From contig JAOAUK010000029.1 of NCBI GenBank assembly GCA_030157655.1, forward strand, positions 19,904 to 61,833: 41,930 nucleotides of DNA. The letters run 5' to 3'. Numbering within the stretch: the stretch's first letter is position 1; the number at the start of each line of letters is the position of its first letter. Of this stretch, positions 34,560-41,930 are shown in pieces. The translations under genes and the position numbers were made by a program. The notes below the pieces were generated by a model. The model was given only the letters and a program-made list of their open reading frames with translations. It did no database searches and was not told where the DNA came from. This DNA is from Polynucleobacter sp. Lineage in GTDB: Bacteria > Pseudomonadota > Gammaproteobacteria > Burkholderiales > Burkholderiaceae.

Positions 34560-37145
34560 TTAAGCATCAACAGTCTTAGCTACATCACTGAAATCTTTGA
34601 TTTGATCAAAGTTCATGTATTTGTAGATCTGACCACTGCTTGCATTAAGCACGCCAATGTCAGCCATGTACTCTTCCTTAGTTGGGATCTTACCCAACTT
34701 AGAACAAATAGATGCCAACTCAGCAGAGCCAAGGTACACAAATGTGTTTTTACCTAAACGGTTCGGGAAGTTACGTGTTGATGTTGACATCACAGTAGCA
34801 CCTTCGCGAACTTGTGCTTGGTTACCCATACACAATGAACAACCTGGCATTTCCATGCGCGCACCAGCACTACCTAGAACGCCATAGTGGCCTTCTTCAG
34901 TCAATTGCTTAGCATCCATCTTTGTTGGAGGAGCAACCCACAATTTCACAGGAATATCACGCTTACCTTCTAACAACTTAGAAGCAGCACGGAAGTGACC
35001 GATGTTTGTCATGCATGAACCGATAAATACTTCATCAATCTTCGCACCAGCAACATCAGACAAAGTCTTCACATCATCTGGGTCGTTAGGGCAAGCAACG
35101 ATAGGCTCGTGGATATCTGCCAAATCAATCTCAATCACAGCAGCGTACTCAGCATCAGCGTCACCCTTTAACAACTCAGGCTTAGCCAACCATGCTTCCA
35201 TTGCCTTGATACGGCGACCCAACGTACGAGCATCAGAGTAACCATTAGCAATCATCCACTTCATCAATGTGATGTTACTGTTCATGTACTCAATGATTGG
35301 ATCTTTGTTCAAGTGAACTGTACAGCCAGCTGCTGAACGCTCTGCAGAGGCATCAGACAATTCAAATGCTTGCTCAACCTTAAGTTCTGGCAAACCTTCA
35401 ATCTCAAGAATACGACCAGAGAAAATGTTCTTCTTACCCTTCTTCTCTACAGTCAATAAACCTTGTTTGATCGCATACAAAGGAATAGCGTTAACCAAGT
35501 CGCGTAATGTCACGCCTGGTTGCATTTTGCCTTTAAAGCGAACCAATACTGACTCAGGCATATCCAAAGGCATCACGCCAGTTGCAGCAGCAAACGCTAC
35601 CAAGCCAGAACCCGCTGGGAAAGAAATACCAATTGGGAAACGTGTATGAGAGTCACCACCTGTACCAACAGTATCAGGCAACAATAAGCGGTTTAACCAT
35701 GAGTGAATCACGCCGTCACCTGGACGCAATGCAACACCACCACGTGTGCTGATGAAATCAGGCAACTCATGGTGCATCTTTACGTCAACTGGTTTTGGAT
35801 AAGCTGCTGTGTGGCAGAAAGATTGCATCACCATATCTGATGAGAAACCTAAACATGCCAAATCTTTCAACTCGTCACGTGTCATTGGACCTGTTGTGTC
35901 TTGTGAACCAACAGTTGTCATCTTAGGCTCACAGTATGTGCCTGGACGAACGCCCTTGCCTTCTGGCAAACCACATGCACGACCAACCATCTTCTGCGCC
36001 AATGAGAAACCTTTGCCTGAATCAGCAGGATTTGTTGGCAAGCGGAACAATGTTGAAACTGGCAAGCCCAATGCCTCACGAGCTTTAGCCGTCAAACCAC
36101 GACCAATGATCAATGGAATACGGCCACCAGCACGTACTTCGTCAAACAATACATCTGACTTCACCTTGAACTCAGAAATAACTTTACCGTCTTTAAATGC
36201 TTTGCCTTCGTATGGGCGCAGTTCAATCACGTCACCCATGTTCATGCTGCTCACATCTAACTCGATTGGCAACGCACCAGCGTCTTCCATCGTGTTGTAG
36301 AAAATTGGAGCAATTTTGCTACCCAAACAAACACCACCAAAGCGCTTGTTAGGTACGTAAGGAATATCTTCACCAGTGAACCACAACACTGAGTTAGTCG
36401 CTGATTTACGTGATGAACCAGTACCAACAACGTCACCAACATAAGCCACCAAGTTACCTTTGGCTTGCAATCCAGCCAATTGCTTGATCGGGCCAACTTT
36501 ACCTGCTTCTTGTGGCTCAATGCCTTCACGTGGGTTTTTCAACATCGCCAATGCGTGCAATGGAATGTCAGGACGGCTCCATGCGTCAGGCGCTGGAGAT
36601 AGATCGTCTGTATTTGTTTCGCCAGTTACTTTGAACACTGTCAAAGTTAAGCTTTGTGGCACTTCTGGACGGCTTGTGAACCATTCAGCATCAGCCCAGC
36701 TTTGCATCACAGCTTTAGCATTTGCATTACCTTTATCTGCCTTTTCCTTCACGTCATGGAATTGATCAAACATCAATAATGTCTTTTTCAAGCCTTCAGC
36801 AGCAATGCCACCAACTGTAGCGTCATCCAACAAATCAATGAGAGGAGAAATGTTGTAACCACCAAGCATCGTGCCTAGCAACTGTGTTGCTGTTTCACGA
36901 GTAATCAATGGAGTTTTTTCTTTACCGAAAGCAACCGCTGCTAAATAAGAGGCTTTAACCTTTGCTGCATCATCCACACCTGCAGGAACGCGATGAGTGA
37001 TTAGTTCGACCAAAGTTGCTTCCTCACCTTTTGGTGGGTTCTTTAACAACTCGATCAACTCACCAGTTTGTTGCGCTGACAACGGTAACGGTGGAATACC
37101 TAGGGCCGCACGTTCTGCGACATGGTCACGGTAGGCTTTCAACAT
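34560..37145 (-). CDS. acnB: Bifunctional aconitate hydratase 2 / 2-methylisocitrate dehydratase
   Basis: TCA-cycle aconitase (citrate to isocitrate) that also works in the methylcitrate cycle. The 861-residue protein has the AcnB order: N-terminal HEAT-like domain (about 1-160), swivel domain next (about 170-370), then the catalytic domains. Cysteine ligands for the [4Fe-4S] cluster are visible in [17 protein letters not shown] and [14 protein letters not shown]. coli AcnB is 865 residues. AGAGGGA precedes the ATG. Tandem inverted/direct repeats lie upstream, and a strong terminator follows. Confidence 0.97.
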   Translation of the reverse strand: MLKAYRDHVAERAALGIPPLPLSAQQTGELIELLKNPPKGEEATLVELITHRVPAGVDDAAKVKASYLAAVAFGKEKTPLITRETATQLLGTMLGGYNISPLIDLLDDATVGGIAAEGLKKTLLMFDQFHDVKEKADKGNANAKAVMQSWADAEWFTSRPEVPQSLTLTVFKVTGETNTDDLSPAPDAWSRPDIPLHALAMLKNPREGIEPQEAGKVGPIKQLAGLQAKGNLVAYVGDVVGTGSSRKSATNSVLWFTGEDIPYVPNKRFGGVCLGSKIAPIFYNTMEDAGALPIELDVSSMNMGDVIELRPYEGKAFKDGKVISEFKVKSDVLFDEVRAGGRIPLIIGRGLTAKAREALGLPVSTLFRLPTNPADSGKGFSLAQKMVGRACGLPEGKGVRPGTYCEPKMTTVGSQDTTGPMTRDELKDLACLGFSSDMVMQSFCHTAAYPKPVDVKMHHELPDFISTRGGVALRPGDGVIHSWLNRLLLPDTVGTGGDSHTRFPIGISFPAGSGLVAFAAATGVMPLDMPESVLVRFKGKMQPGVTLRDLVNAIPLYAIKQGLLTVEKKGKKNIFSGRILEIEGLPELKVEQAFELSDASAERSAAGCTVHLNKDPIIEYMNSNITLMKWMIANGYSDARTLGRRIKAMEAWLAKPELLKGDADAEYAAVIEIDLADIHEPIVACPNDPDDVKTLSDVAGAKIDEVFIGSCMTNIGHFRAASKLLEGKRDIPVKLWVAPPTKMDAKQLTEEGHYGVLGSAGARMEMPGCSLCMGNQAQVREGATVMSTSTRNFPNRLGKNTFVYLGSAELASICSKLGKIPTKEEYMADIGVLNASSGQIYKYMNFDQIKDFSDVAKTVDA

Positions 37146-37189
37146 AGTCTTTCCCTCTCTATTTAGACAATTAAATAAACCAATATTCT

Positions 37190-37214
37190 AAGACTTATAT
37201 CTTATATAAGACTT
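37190..37214. promoter_or_regulatory. Tandem operator-like repeats upstream of acnB
   Basis: AAGACTT occurs twice, 18 bp apart (37190-37196 and 37208-37214), and the region between includes the perfect palindrome TCTTATATAAGA (37200-37211). It lies 45-69 bp before the acnB ATG. The form suits a dimeric GntR-type regulator; a link to a TCA-cycle regulator is inference. Confidence 0.55.
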
Positions 37215-37324
37215 GCAAAACTGGCAATATAACCATGAAAATTAGCTCAATTTCATTGCCTGTGCCTGACAAAATGATGTCAAATAAAAATAGCTTTTAA
37301 ATCAATGATGTAAAGTAATGCCTT

Positions 37325-37480
37325 ATGAAGAAAACAGACCTTTACAAGAACGCGGGATTGGCCGTGGCCAACCAAATGAAGAATTCAGCCCCAAAACCCA
37401 AGGGAAATGCTAAAAATTCCCCTGGAAATGGCAAAAAACTGAACCCACTTCTCGCATCCCTGCTTAAAAAGCCTGAATAA
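37325..37480 (+). CDS. 51-aa basic protein (not in ORF track)
   Basis: Reads MKKTDLYKNAGLAVANQMKN, then a K/P/G/N-rich middle and NPLLASLLKKPE at the end. It is strongly positive and probably disordered apart from the ends. The MKKTDL start resembles small Burkholderiaceae proteins I recall only vaguely. There is no good Shine-Dalgarno. An inverted repeat TGACA-N6-TGTCA (37267-37282) lies about 45 nt upstream. Divergent from acnB. Confidence 0.6.
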   Translation: MKKTDLYKNAGLAVANQMKNSAPKPKGNAKNSPGNGKKLNPLLASLLKKPE

Positions 37481-37500
37481 GGCCAAGGCAACCCAATGGG

Positions 37501-37923
37501 TTAGAGATCAAATTTTGCTTTGATTTCTGGTGGCCATGCCGCTGCTTTTTGAGCCACAAAATCAACCCAAACCATGGTGGCCCCACCATTGGCATAAACA
37601 GTATCTGGGTCTGACGTCAGAGAAATGACATTAAACGTATCAACCCCCACTCTGCTTGGGTTGGCAATATAGGTTTTTACGATCAAATCTGCCGGATAGG
37701 TAATTTGCTTTAAGAAGTTACAAAAAGCATTCACCACCACTACTCCAGCGTCTCCTTTGGTGACAGCTAAGCCAAAACTATCCAACCAATTCACGCGGGC
37801 TTGCTCAATATAACGAAAATAAACTGCATTATTCACATGCCCCAATGCATCCATATCACCCCAACGAACTGGGATGCGTGATTCATGAACCAGTTTTTTA
37901 TCTTCAGGTATTTCAATGCGCAT
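37501..37923 (-). CDS. Acyl-CoA thioesterase (4HBT / YbgC-like hotdog fold)
   Basis: A 140-residue hotdog-fold thioesterase. The family signature VRWGDMDALGHVNNAVYFRYIEQARVNW (about 19-47) includes the catalytic aspartate. It probably hydrolyses short or medium acyl-CoA thioesters in the cytoplasm; substrate unknown. It follows the RND permease gene by 34 nt on the same strand and may be co-transcribed. Confidence 0.92.
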   Translation of the reverse strand: MRIEIPEDKKLVHESRIPVRWGDMDALGHVNNAVYFRYIEQARVNWLDSFGLAVTKGDAGVVVVNAFCNFLKQITYPADLIVKTYIANPSRVGVDTFNVISLTSDPDTVYANGGATMVWVDFVAQKAAAWPPEIKAKFDL

Positions 37924-37957
37924 AGGTCTTCATCCAATCAGTGAGATCACTTAGTCA

Positions 37958-40900
37958 TCAAGGCGTGTTCTTATCAATCTTGAACCATGCAGCGTACATA
38001 GCAGGCAAAGACAACAAGGTTAATCCTGTGGCAACAATCAAACCGCCCATAATTGCCACCGCCATCGGCCCCCAGAAGACACTTCTAGATAATGGAATCA
38101 TCGCTAATACAGCTGCCGCTGCAGTCAAGATGATCGGACGATAGCGCGTTACACAAGCATGAATAATCGCCTCACGCGCAGGCATGCCAGATGCACGACC
38201 TTGCTCAATTTGATCAATCAAAATCACTGAGTTACGCATGATCATGCCTAGTAGAGCGATAAATCCAAGCAGCGCCACAAAACCAAATGGGCGATTAAAT
38301 AACAATAATGTTAAGGCTACTCCAGAGATACCTAGCGGCGCAGTTAACACGACCAAGAAAGCGCGTGAACTACTTCTTAGCTGTATCACTAATAAAGTAA
38401 AAGTGATAAAAAGCATAATCGGCACACCTGCATTGATCGAATCTTGACCACGTGAACTTTCTTCGACAGATCCGCCGATGGCCACTTTGTATCCTGGCGG
38501 TAATTTATCAATCAGCGGCTCAAACTGTTTTAACAATGCGCTAGTTGCAGTGGGACCTTGGATACCTGGCATCACATCAGCTTGAACAGTAATAGCGTAT
38601 TCGCGATTTTCGCGCCACATAGTAGCTGGCTCCCAAACAACTTGAACCTTGGCAATCCTTCCGAGCGGAATCACCTGACCTGAAATGGTGGTCAACATCG
38701 TTTCATTTAAATCACTCACCTGATCGCGTTCAGAACGAGGCAAACGCAAAACAATCGGCGCCAATAAATCACCCTCACGATACTGACCAACTGTTACTCC
38801 ACCAAAATGACTAGATAGAGTTTGCGCAATGACTTGAGGTGGCACACCCAATTCTCGCGCTTTAGCTGAATCAACCTCAATTTTTGCAACTGGCTGGTTT
38901 TCATTCCAGTTATCTTTAACACCATAAATTAGATCTGATGCGCGCATCACATTCAGCAAACGATCGGCCTCAACTCTTAGCTGAATTGGATCATCCCCCG
39001 TCACCCTGAACTCGACTGGATATGTCACAGGTGGCCCATTAGGTAGCAATTTCACCCTCAATCTAGCTTCTGGCGCCACATCCTCTAGTACACGCGGTAA
39101 CACTTGATTGAGTCGATCCCGCTCCGCTAAATCTGCGACTACGATTGCTTGAGCAGCATTGGATCTTGGAAAAATAATATCTAAAGGCAAAAAGAATCTT
39201 GGTGCACCATTACCTATCCACATGGTCACGGATTGCACACCTTTTTGCTCCAATATTTTTTCTTCAATTTTTTTGGCGGCAGCTTCAGTGGCTTCAAAAC
39301 TCGCGCCCTCAGTCAAATAAATATCCACCAAAATTTCTGGGCGAGAAGAGTCAGGGAAAAACTGCTGCTGCACCTGACTCATACCAACAATACCCAATAC
39401 AAAACTTGCTACTGTGGCAATAATGGCTTTACGACGATGATCAATACACCAAGCAACAATTGTTTTAAACCGTTGATAAAAAGGTGTATCAAAATGCTCA
39501 TGCTGCTGACCATCCAAAACAATATGATCTGGCTTTTTCAATAACAAGAAGCCTAGATATGGCACAAACAACACAGAAACAAACCAAGAAATAATTAGTG
39601 CAGCAGCAGTCACAGCAAAAATAGCAAAGGTATATTCACCAACGGCAGACTTTGCAATGCCAATTGGCAAGAACCCCACGGCAGTAATCAGCGTACCAGT
39701 TAACATCGGCATAGCGGTTAACTCATAGGCAGCCGTGACAGCTTTAACGCGGTCATAACCCTCTTCTAATTTACGCACCATCATTTCAACCACAATGATG
39801 GCGTCATCAACCAAAAGACCTAAAGCAATAATTAGTGACCCTAATGAAATCTTATGCAGGCCAACCCCGGAAATATTCATTACCAAGAAAGTTACCGCCA
39901 TTACCAATGGGATACTGATAGCCACCACCAAACCAGGCCTTGGGTCTATCCGCCAAGGATTTTTATGCAGACCTAAGGCTAGTAAACTCACAACCAAAAC
40001 AATGATCAAAGCCTCAAACAAGGTAACCAAAAATTCCCTGACCGAACCTGCCACAACTTTTGGCTGATCTTGTATCAAGGACAACGTGACACCAGCGGGC
40101 AAATCTTTTTCAATAGCGTTGCTAGCTTTCGTCAGAGCTTTACCTAATTCAACAATATCTCCACCTCTGGCCATTGAGATCCCCAAGGCAACCAACTCTT
40201 CGCCCTGAAATCTAACTTTGCTTTGAGCGGGATGAATAATGTCGCGCCGAACCTCTGCAACATCGCCCAAGCGCAATGATGCCCCCGAAGATGTTCGTAA
40301 AGGCATTGCCTTAATATCTGCAATGTTCTCAAACGGTCCGCCGACTCGAATAGGCATCGAGAAAGATTTTGTTTCAACTTGACCACCATTCTCAATCGCA
40401 TTTTGTTGATTAAGTTGCTGAGCAACCGTTGCTGGAGACAGAGCATACTGAGCCATCTTTTTCCTAGATAGCTCGATATAGACTTGCTCTTCTTGCAAGC
40501 CATAAATATTGACCTTGCCAACATCCTTTACCTGAAGTAAACGTTGTCTAACATAGGTAGTGAAATCCCTCACTTCATTTGGCTTATAACCTTTAGCAGA
40601 CATCGCATAGATCACACCATAAGTATCCCCAAAATCATCATCAAAATATGGGCCGTTAATACCCATAGGTAAATATGATCTTGAGTCTGAGACTTTCTTA
40701 CGAACCGTATAAAAAAGATTAGGTATATCTTTAGCTGGCGTACTATCTTTAACAAAAAAGATAATCATTGATTCGCCAGGGTGAGAGAAACTTCTGATCT
40801 TGTCGATACTAGGAACCTCTTGAAGCGTCCTCTCAATTTTGTTAGTTACTTGATCGGCAACTTGAGCAGCAGTCGCCCCCGGCCAAAAAGTTCTGACCAC

Positions 40901-41050
40901 CATCGCGCGAAAAGTAAAGGGAGGATCTTCATCTTGGCCCAACTGAAAATAAGCGCTAATACCTAACACGGTAAGAGCAATCATTAAGTAACGAACTAAA
41001 GGCGCGTTATCAATTGCCCAGCGAGACAGGTTGAATTTTCCAAGGCTCAT
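37958..41050 (-). CDS. RND efflux transporter permease (HAE1 type)
   Basis: A 1030-residue inner-membrane proton-driven exporter. It has the two-repeat RND layout: helix 1 (LVRYLMIALTVLGISAYF), periplasmic loop, TM4 with the paired aspartates GLLVDDAIIVVEMM (about 410), and the second half beginning after the linker near residue 530. In TM10 the usual lysine of AcrB-type pumps is replaced by arginine (GMIMRNSVILIDQIEQG). Substrates unknown. The ATG overlaps the adaptor stop by 1 nt. No outer-membrane channel gene lies next to it. Confidence 0.93.
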   Translation of the reverse strand: MSLGKFNLSRWAIDNAPLVRYLMIALTVLGISAYFQLGQDEDPPFTFRAMVVRTFWPGATAAQVADQVTNKIERTLQEVPSIDKIRSFSHPGESMIIFFVKDSTPAKDIPNLFYTVRKKVSDSRSYLPMGINGPYFDDDFGDTYGVIYAMSAKGYKPNEVRDFTTYVRQRLLQVKDVGKVNIYGLQEEQVYIELSRKKMAQYALSPATVAQQLNQQNAIENGGQVETKSFSMPIRVGGPFENIADIKAMPLRTSSGASLRLGDVAEVRRDIIHPAQSKVRFQGEELVALGISMARGGDIVELGKALTKASNAIEKDLPAGVTLSLIQDQPKVVAGSVREFLVTLFEALIIVLVVSLLALGLHKNPWRIDPRPGLVVAISIPLVMAVTFLVMNISGVGLHKISLGSLIIALGLLVDDAIIVVEMMVRKLEEGYDRVKAVTAAYELTAMPMLTGTLITAVGFLPIGIAKSAVGEYTFAIFAVTAAALIISWFVSVLFVPYLGFLLLKKPDHIVLDGQQHEHFDTPFYQRFKTIVAWCIDHRRKAIIATVASFVLGIVGMSQVQQQFFPDSSRPEILVDIYLTEGASFEATEAAAKKIEEKILEQKGVQSVTMWIGNGAPRFFLPLDIIFPRSNAAQAIVVADLAERDRLNQVLPRVLEDVAPEARLRVKLLPNGPPVTYPVEFRVTGDDPIQLRVEADRLLNVMRASDLIYGVKDNWNENQPVAKIEVDSAKARELGVPPQVIAQTLSSHFGGVTVGQYREGDLLAPIVLRLPRSERDQVSDLNETMLTTISGQVIPLGRIAKVQVVWEPATMWRENREYAITVQADVMPGIQGPTATSALLKQFEPLIDKLPPGYKVAIGGSVEESSRGQDSINAGVPIMLFITFTLLVIQLRSSSRAFLVVLTAPLGISGVALTLLLFNRPFGFVALLGFIALLGMIMRNSVILIDQIEQGRASGMPAREAIIHACVTRYRPIILTAAAAVLAMIPLSRSVFWGPMAVAIMGGLIVATGLTLLSLPAMYAAWFKIDKNTP

Positions 41051-41898
41051 TACTCAGCCTTTTCTGATAATGCAATACGCACCTTCTGACCAACACTTAG
41101 AGCATGCCAACCAGTGGCTATAACCACATCCCCAAGAGACAACCCTGCCAAGACTTCAGCGGAAACATCATCTACCTTGCCCAAGGTAACTTTAGCAATC
41201 GCAATCGTACCAACTGATTTGGACTCTGGATCCAAGGTTAACTTATAAACGCTGGTGCCATCACCGTGAATTGCTGTAGCCGGCAACAAAATAGCTTGAT
41301 TATTTTTTGTTATAGGCCTGCTAGATGAGCCCTCTGTTTTAACCCTAGCAACCAAGTCCTTGATATCTACCATCTGGCCTAGAGTTAGGCCAAATTCAAT
41401 TAATTGACCAGGCTCAATGGCGCGCAAAGTCACAAACCCCATCTGTTCCATCGACTGCTCATACTTAGCGCGAGCAGCCTCAATCACAGCCACTCGACGA
41501 TCAAACTCTGATGCAGAAATAAAATTCTTAGCCTTTAAATCTGAGTAACGCTTAAAGTCAGCTTCCGCTGATTGCAACTCCGCTTTAGCAGCTCTATAGC
41601 TCACTAAAACAGTTGATTCAGAAGAAATAGTATTAGGCATCAATCTAGCCAAAGATTGGCCAGCCTGCACACGATCACCTCGCTTAGCCAATAGTTCAGT
41701 GACCTTGCCGCTTGCATCGAAATAAAGCTTACCTGGGTCTTTGTTCGCGACCCCAACGTCAGCACCTTCTATAGTCTGACCAATAACCACGACTTTAACC
41801 AATCGAGGTAAGGGATTTTTATCTTCACCACCACCGCAACCGCCCAATAGGGCAATGGATAACAAAAGTGCTGGTATTGCTATTAGTTTTGAGCTCAT
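41050..41898 (-). CDS. RND periplasmic adaptor (membrane fusion) lipoprotein, short form
   Basis: A 282-residue lipoprotein: signal ALLLSIALLGGCGGG with a lipobox cysteine near residue 21. It has a biotinyl-lipoyl half (GKVTELLAKRGDRVQAGQSLARL), an alpha-hairpin (AAKAELQSAEADFKRYSDLKAKNFISASEFDRR), and the C-terminal part with ILLPATAIHGDGTSVYKL. Related adaptors are about 350-380 residues. By eye, most of the beta-barrel domain and about ten residues of the second lipoyl half appear missing, both in frame. It precedes and overlaps the permease gene. Confidence 0.88.
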   Translation of the reverse strand: MSSKLIAIPALLLSIALLGGCGGGEDKNPLPRLVKVVVIGQTIEGADVGVANKDPGKLYFDASGKVTELLAKRGDRVQAGQSLARLMPNTISSESTVLVSYRAAKAELQSAEADFKRYSDLKAKNFISASEFDRRVAVIEAARAKYEQSMEQMGFVTLRAIEPGQLIEFGLTLGQMVDIKDLVARVKTEGSSSRPITKNNQAILLPATAIHGDGTSVYKLTLDPESKSVGTIAIAKVTLGKVDDVSAEVLAGLSLGDVVIATGWHALSVGQKVRIALSEKAE

Positions 41899-41930
41899 GC
41901 CCTGATTTTAGTGCAATGCCCCATTGATTG

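Noticed and set aside
34597-34609. FNR-like TTGAT-TTG-ATCAA
   Set aside because: The spacer is three rather than four bases and it lies inside the acnB coding region near its 3' end.
35809-36300. 163-aa plus-strand ORF opposite acnB
   Set aside because: Long only because acnB codon use leaves the opposite strand open; no recognisable protein features.
1-41930. Defence islands, prophage, insertion sequences, CRISPR or tRNA genes
   Set aside because: Looked for on both strands; no transposase, integrase, repeat-spacer array or cloverleaf-like segment was seen.

Overview
The window reads as a chromosomal segment from a betaproteobacterium of the Burkholderiales. Protein wording (ArgA as a kinase-like/GNAT fusion, classical AcnB, RNase R with a basic tail, YggX, SlyX, DUF2721), the low GC for the group and very tight gene packing suggest a freshwater Polynucleobacter-like genome. 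The genus is inferred from recall, not from a search. I see no tRNA, rRNA, CRISPR array, insertion sequence or prophage. No stretch longer than about 300 bases lacks a gene; the longest gaps are the glnA upstream region (1216-1418) and the acnB upstream region (37146-37324), and both hold regulatory signals.

Layout. 1-1215: the start of glnA (minus, cut by the window edge) with a sigma-54 promoter and an NtrC-type site. 1419-5851: a five-gene minus operon (beta-propeller, NodB-type deacetylase, sterol-desaturase-like hydroxylase, EI24 membrane protein, CinA-like protein). 5947-6240: a small coiled-coil membrane protein. 6335-11907: hrpA divergent from argA-yggX. 11980-13726: rpiA and tal, divergent pentose phosphate genes. 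13727-16992: rnr-rlmB. 17114-21136: an SDR-like protein, a DUF455 ferritin-like protein, an MFS transporter with a DUF1653 gene, and a DMT transporter. 21268-26023: slyX, aroQ, yaeQ, a short darP, a PEBP-like protein and ygiQ. 26078-26824: a pair of small membrane proteins and a YggU-like gene. 26870-28150: an amidase. 28147-32122: a six-gene minus block (FMN hydroxy-acid oxidase, SDR, DUF2721, gamma carbonic anhydrase, lrgA, lrgB). 32218-34501: rsuA, a DUF3149 microprotein behind an FNR-type promoter, an isochorismatase-like hydrolase and two small unknown genes. 34560-37145: acnB with tandem operators. 37325-41898: a 51-aa basic protein, a thioesterase, and an RND pump with an unusually short adaptor.

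How the genes work together. Most are core metabolism and RNA maintenance: nitrogen assimilation (glnA), arginine (argA), pentose phosphate (rpiA, tal), shikimate (aroQ), TCA/methylcitrate (acnB), RNA decay and modification (rnr, rlmB, rsuA, hrpA). The parts most worth a second look are regulatory or small. Many genes have a -10-like hexamer ending 6-9 nt before the start codon and no Shine-Dalgarno, which suggests leaderless transcripts. Two unrelated small-membrane-protein genes carry the same kind of inverted repeat at the same distance from their start. A 41-aa DUF3149 protein sits behind an FNR-type site with exact class II geometry. The RND adaptor appears to lack its beta-barrel. No obviously new defence or mobile system was found.
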